Shown here one piece after another: positions 5,530 through 6,399 of a DNA stretch of 6,399 nucleotides (within the stretch, counting starts at the first letter, position 1; each line of letters starts with the position of its first letter). Source of the stretch: an uncultured Deinococcales bacterium (lineage in GTDB: Bacteria; Deinococcota; Deinococci; Deinococcales; Trueperaceae); contig CALGZD010000310.1 of the NCBI GenBank assembly GCA_937934635.1, positions 1 to 6,399 of the forward strand, given 5' to 3'. Under the pieces are notes generated by a model that saw nothing but the letters and a program-made list of their open reading frames with translations, had not been told where the DNA came from and searched no databases. The position numbers and the translations under genes are program-made.

Positions 5530-6099
5530 ATGAGTTTGTTAACTTATAGAAATCAAGCTATTGTTTTGAAGATTTTAGCAGCGTTTTTGATAATGTCTGT
5601 GATGCTGAGTTTTGCCCATAAACCTCGTTTTCCTGAGGGGGACGGTCCTTTTGAGGTTGTCGAGCCAGATATGTCGCAGGCTTTTTATTTGTATTTGGGT
5701 GAAGGTGAAAGGCATAGCTTTGTAGTGCCGCCGTTGGGTAGGCTCGAGCCGCTCGAGCTCCTCGTTTTAGACAATGAATTAGGACAATCCCTCGACTTCA
5801 AAATGGAATGGCGCTGTGCTAGTCAAAGTGGTGATCAAAGCGATACAGAACTAAAAGATCTGCGTTACCTAGACGAACCCTTCCATGAACCCTTTTCAGG
5901 CATGAACCACCGTTACCGTGTCGTAGATGCCGTTGGTCCAACCGAAGAACCTTGCACAGCAACCGTTTGGGAAGCAACAGGTAGAGAAGGACCCTATACC
6001 TTTGCAATTGGCAAAGAAGAGCGTTTTGGTTTTGCAGATGTAGGCATCTTTTTTACACTTGGTACTGAGCTGCGTACATGGATGGATGGCGGAAAATAA
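5530..6099 (+). CDS. Exported protein of unknown function
   Basis: I do not recognise a family. The 189-residue product has a short basic start (Arg7), a hydrophobic segment (about 10-29) and a possible signal-peptidase site after SFA (27-29), so it is probably secreted or periplasmic; an uncleaved single membrane anchor is the alternative. The mature part is rich in Glu, Asp, Pro and aromatics and has two cysteines (Cys96 and Cys142) that could form one disulphide after export. Residues 50-80 (FYLYLGEGE through RLEPLELLVLD) and 128-180 read as alternating strands, suggesting a beta-rich fold; this is inference. The start is supported by a well-spaced GGGAG. The gene follows a terminator and a likely promoter, so it is probably transcribed alone. 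It ends 24 bases before the 3' end of the convergent VOC gene. Confidence 0.82.
   Translation: MSLLTYRNQAIVLKILAAFLIMSVMLSFAHKPRFPEGDGPFEVVEPDMSQAFYLYLGEGERHSFVVPPLGRLEPLELLVLDNELGQSLDFKMEWRCASQSGDQSDTELKDLRYLDEPFHEPFSGMNHRYRVVDAVGPTEEPCTATVWEATGREGPYTFAIGKEERFGFADVGIFFTLGTELRTWMDGGK
5741..5758. repeat. Iterated palindromes GGCTCGAGCC and GCTCGAGC, copies 3 and 4
   Basis: Two palindromes back to back (5741-5750 and 5751-5758) in the exported-protein gene, read as AGG CTC GAG CCG CTC GAG CTC (Arg71-Leu77). Together they form the most GC-rich stretch of that gene. Confidence 0.8.
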
Positions 6100-6123
6100 C
6101 TAGAGATAGCTAGAGAGATTTAG

Positions 6124-6399
6124 TTATAAAGGCTCAATAAAACGCTGAACTTCCAAACGATACCCATTTGGCTCTTTTGCAAAGAAGTGATAGATACCGT
6201 AAAACTCATTTAAGCTTGGTTCGTGCTCTATTGGCACATCATGTTCTTTTAGGTTTGCATAGACAGCGTCAACAGCATCAGTGAGCAAGGTGATGATTAG
6301 ACCTTTGTGTGGGCTTGTACTTTCATGCTTACAAAAACCTATAAACGCTTCTTGAGCTGTTTTGAAAATCAAACAAGTCTTCTGGTCACGCACTAAGTC
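6124..6399 (-). CDS. VOC-family (glyoxalase/dioxygenase-fold) protein, 5' end cut by window edge
   Basis: The last 91 residues of a small vicinal-oxygen-chelate protein. The C-terminal half shows the characteristic second module: a strand GLIITLLTD, the helix DAVDAVYANLKEHDVPI, then YGIYHFFAKEPNGYRLEVQRF, in which the motif P-[ND]-G followed by a strand containing Glu is typical of the superfamily's terminal metal-ligand region. VOC members include glyoxalase I, extradiol dioxygenases and bleomycin/fosfomycin resistance proteins; the substrate cannot be told from this fragment. A GTG at 6393 could be read as a start, but the frame stays open to the edge, and a complete first beta-alpha-beta module is missing, so the true start probably lies beyond 6399. 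The gene converges on the exported-protein gene, and I see no hairpin terminator in the 24 bases between them. Confidence 0.85.
   Translation of the reverse strand, partial: DLVRDQKTCLIFKTAQEAFIGFCKHESTSPHKGLIITLLTDAVDAVYANLKEHDVPIEHEPSLNEFYGIYHFFAKEPNGYRLEVQRFIEPL

Noticed and set aside
5819..6007. A 62-codon minus-strand open frame
   Set aside because: Antisense to the exported-protein gene, without a ribosome site or motifs.
6391..6393. GTG as the true start of the VOC gene
   Set aside because: The product would lack the first module of the fold, and the frame remains open to the window edge, so truncation by the window is more likely.

Overview
The window comes from a bacterial chromosome that looks moderately AT-rich by eye (about 42% GC). 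It has compact genes, Shine-Dalgarno sites on some but not all of them, and intergenic regions unusually full of short tandem repeats. A lipoprotein signal, an export signal and an AddA/RecB-type helicase-nuclease are present, but nothing fixes the phylum. The phosphofructokinase start, with a -10-like TATACT directly before a GTG and no clear ribosome site, would suit a lineage that uses leaderless mRNAs; that is a weak hint only.

Left part (1-2080, minus strand). The ATP-dependent 6-phosphofructokinase gene runs off the left edge, lacking only its last few codons. Upstream of it lies a gap of about 540 bases with a 19-bp tandem array, a 21-bp tandem pair and a strong hairpin terminator. That terminator closes the next gene, which encodes a small lipoprotein whose C-terminal half is nineteen tandem pentapeptides of the EGYDR type.

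Middle (2081-5529). A 300-base divergent intergenic region with a 16-bp tandem repeat separates the lipoprotein gene from a 934-codon plus-strand gene for a compact UvrD/REP (AddA/RecB-like) helicase with a C-terminal PD-(D/E)XK nuclease, which probably acts in DNA double-strand-break end processing. No AddB/RecC-type partner is visible here. The gap after it holds two inverted repeats, one of them a credible terminator, and a perfect 15-bp duplication.

Right part (5530-6399). A 189-residue exported protein of unknown function (plus strand) faces the 3' end of a truncated VOC-family (glyoxalase/dioxygenase fold) gene on the minus strand.

The genes do not form an obvious pathway; this looks like ordinary chromosomal housekeeping and hypothetical content. 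The signals most worth a second look are the iterated palindrome GCTCGAGC (four exact copies, in three genes), the number of unrelated tandem repeats, the higher-order repeat structure of the lipoprotein, and the ribosome-site-plus-ATG cassette inside the 19-bp repeats.
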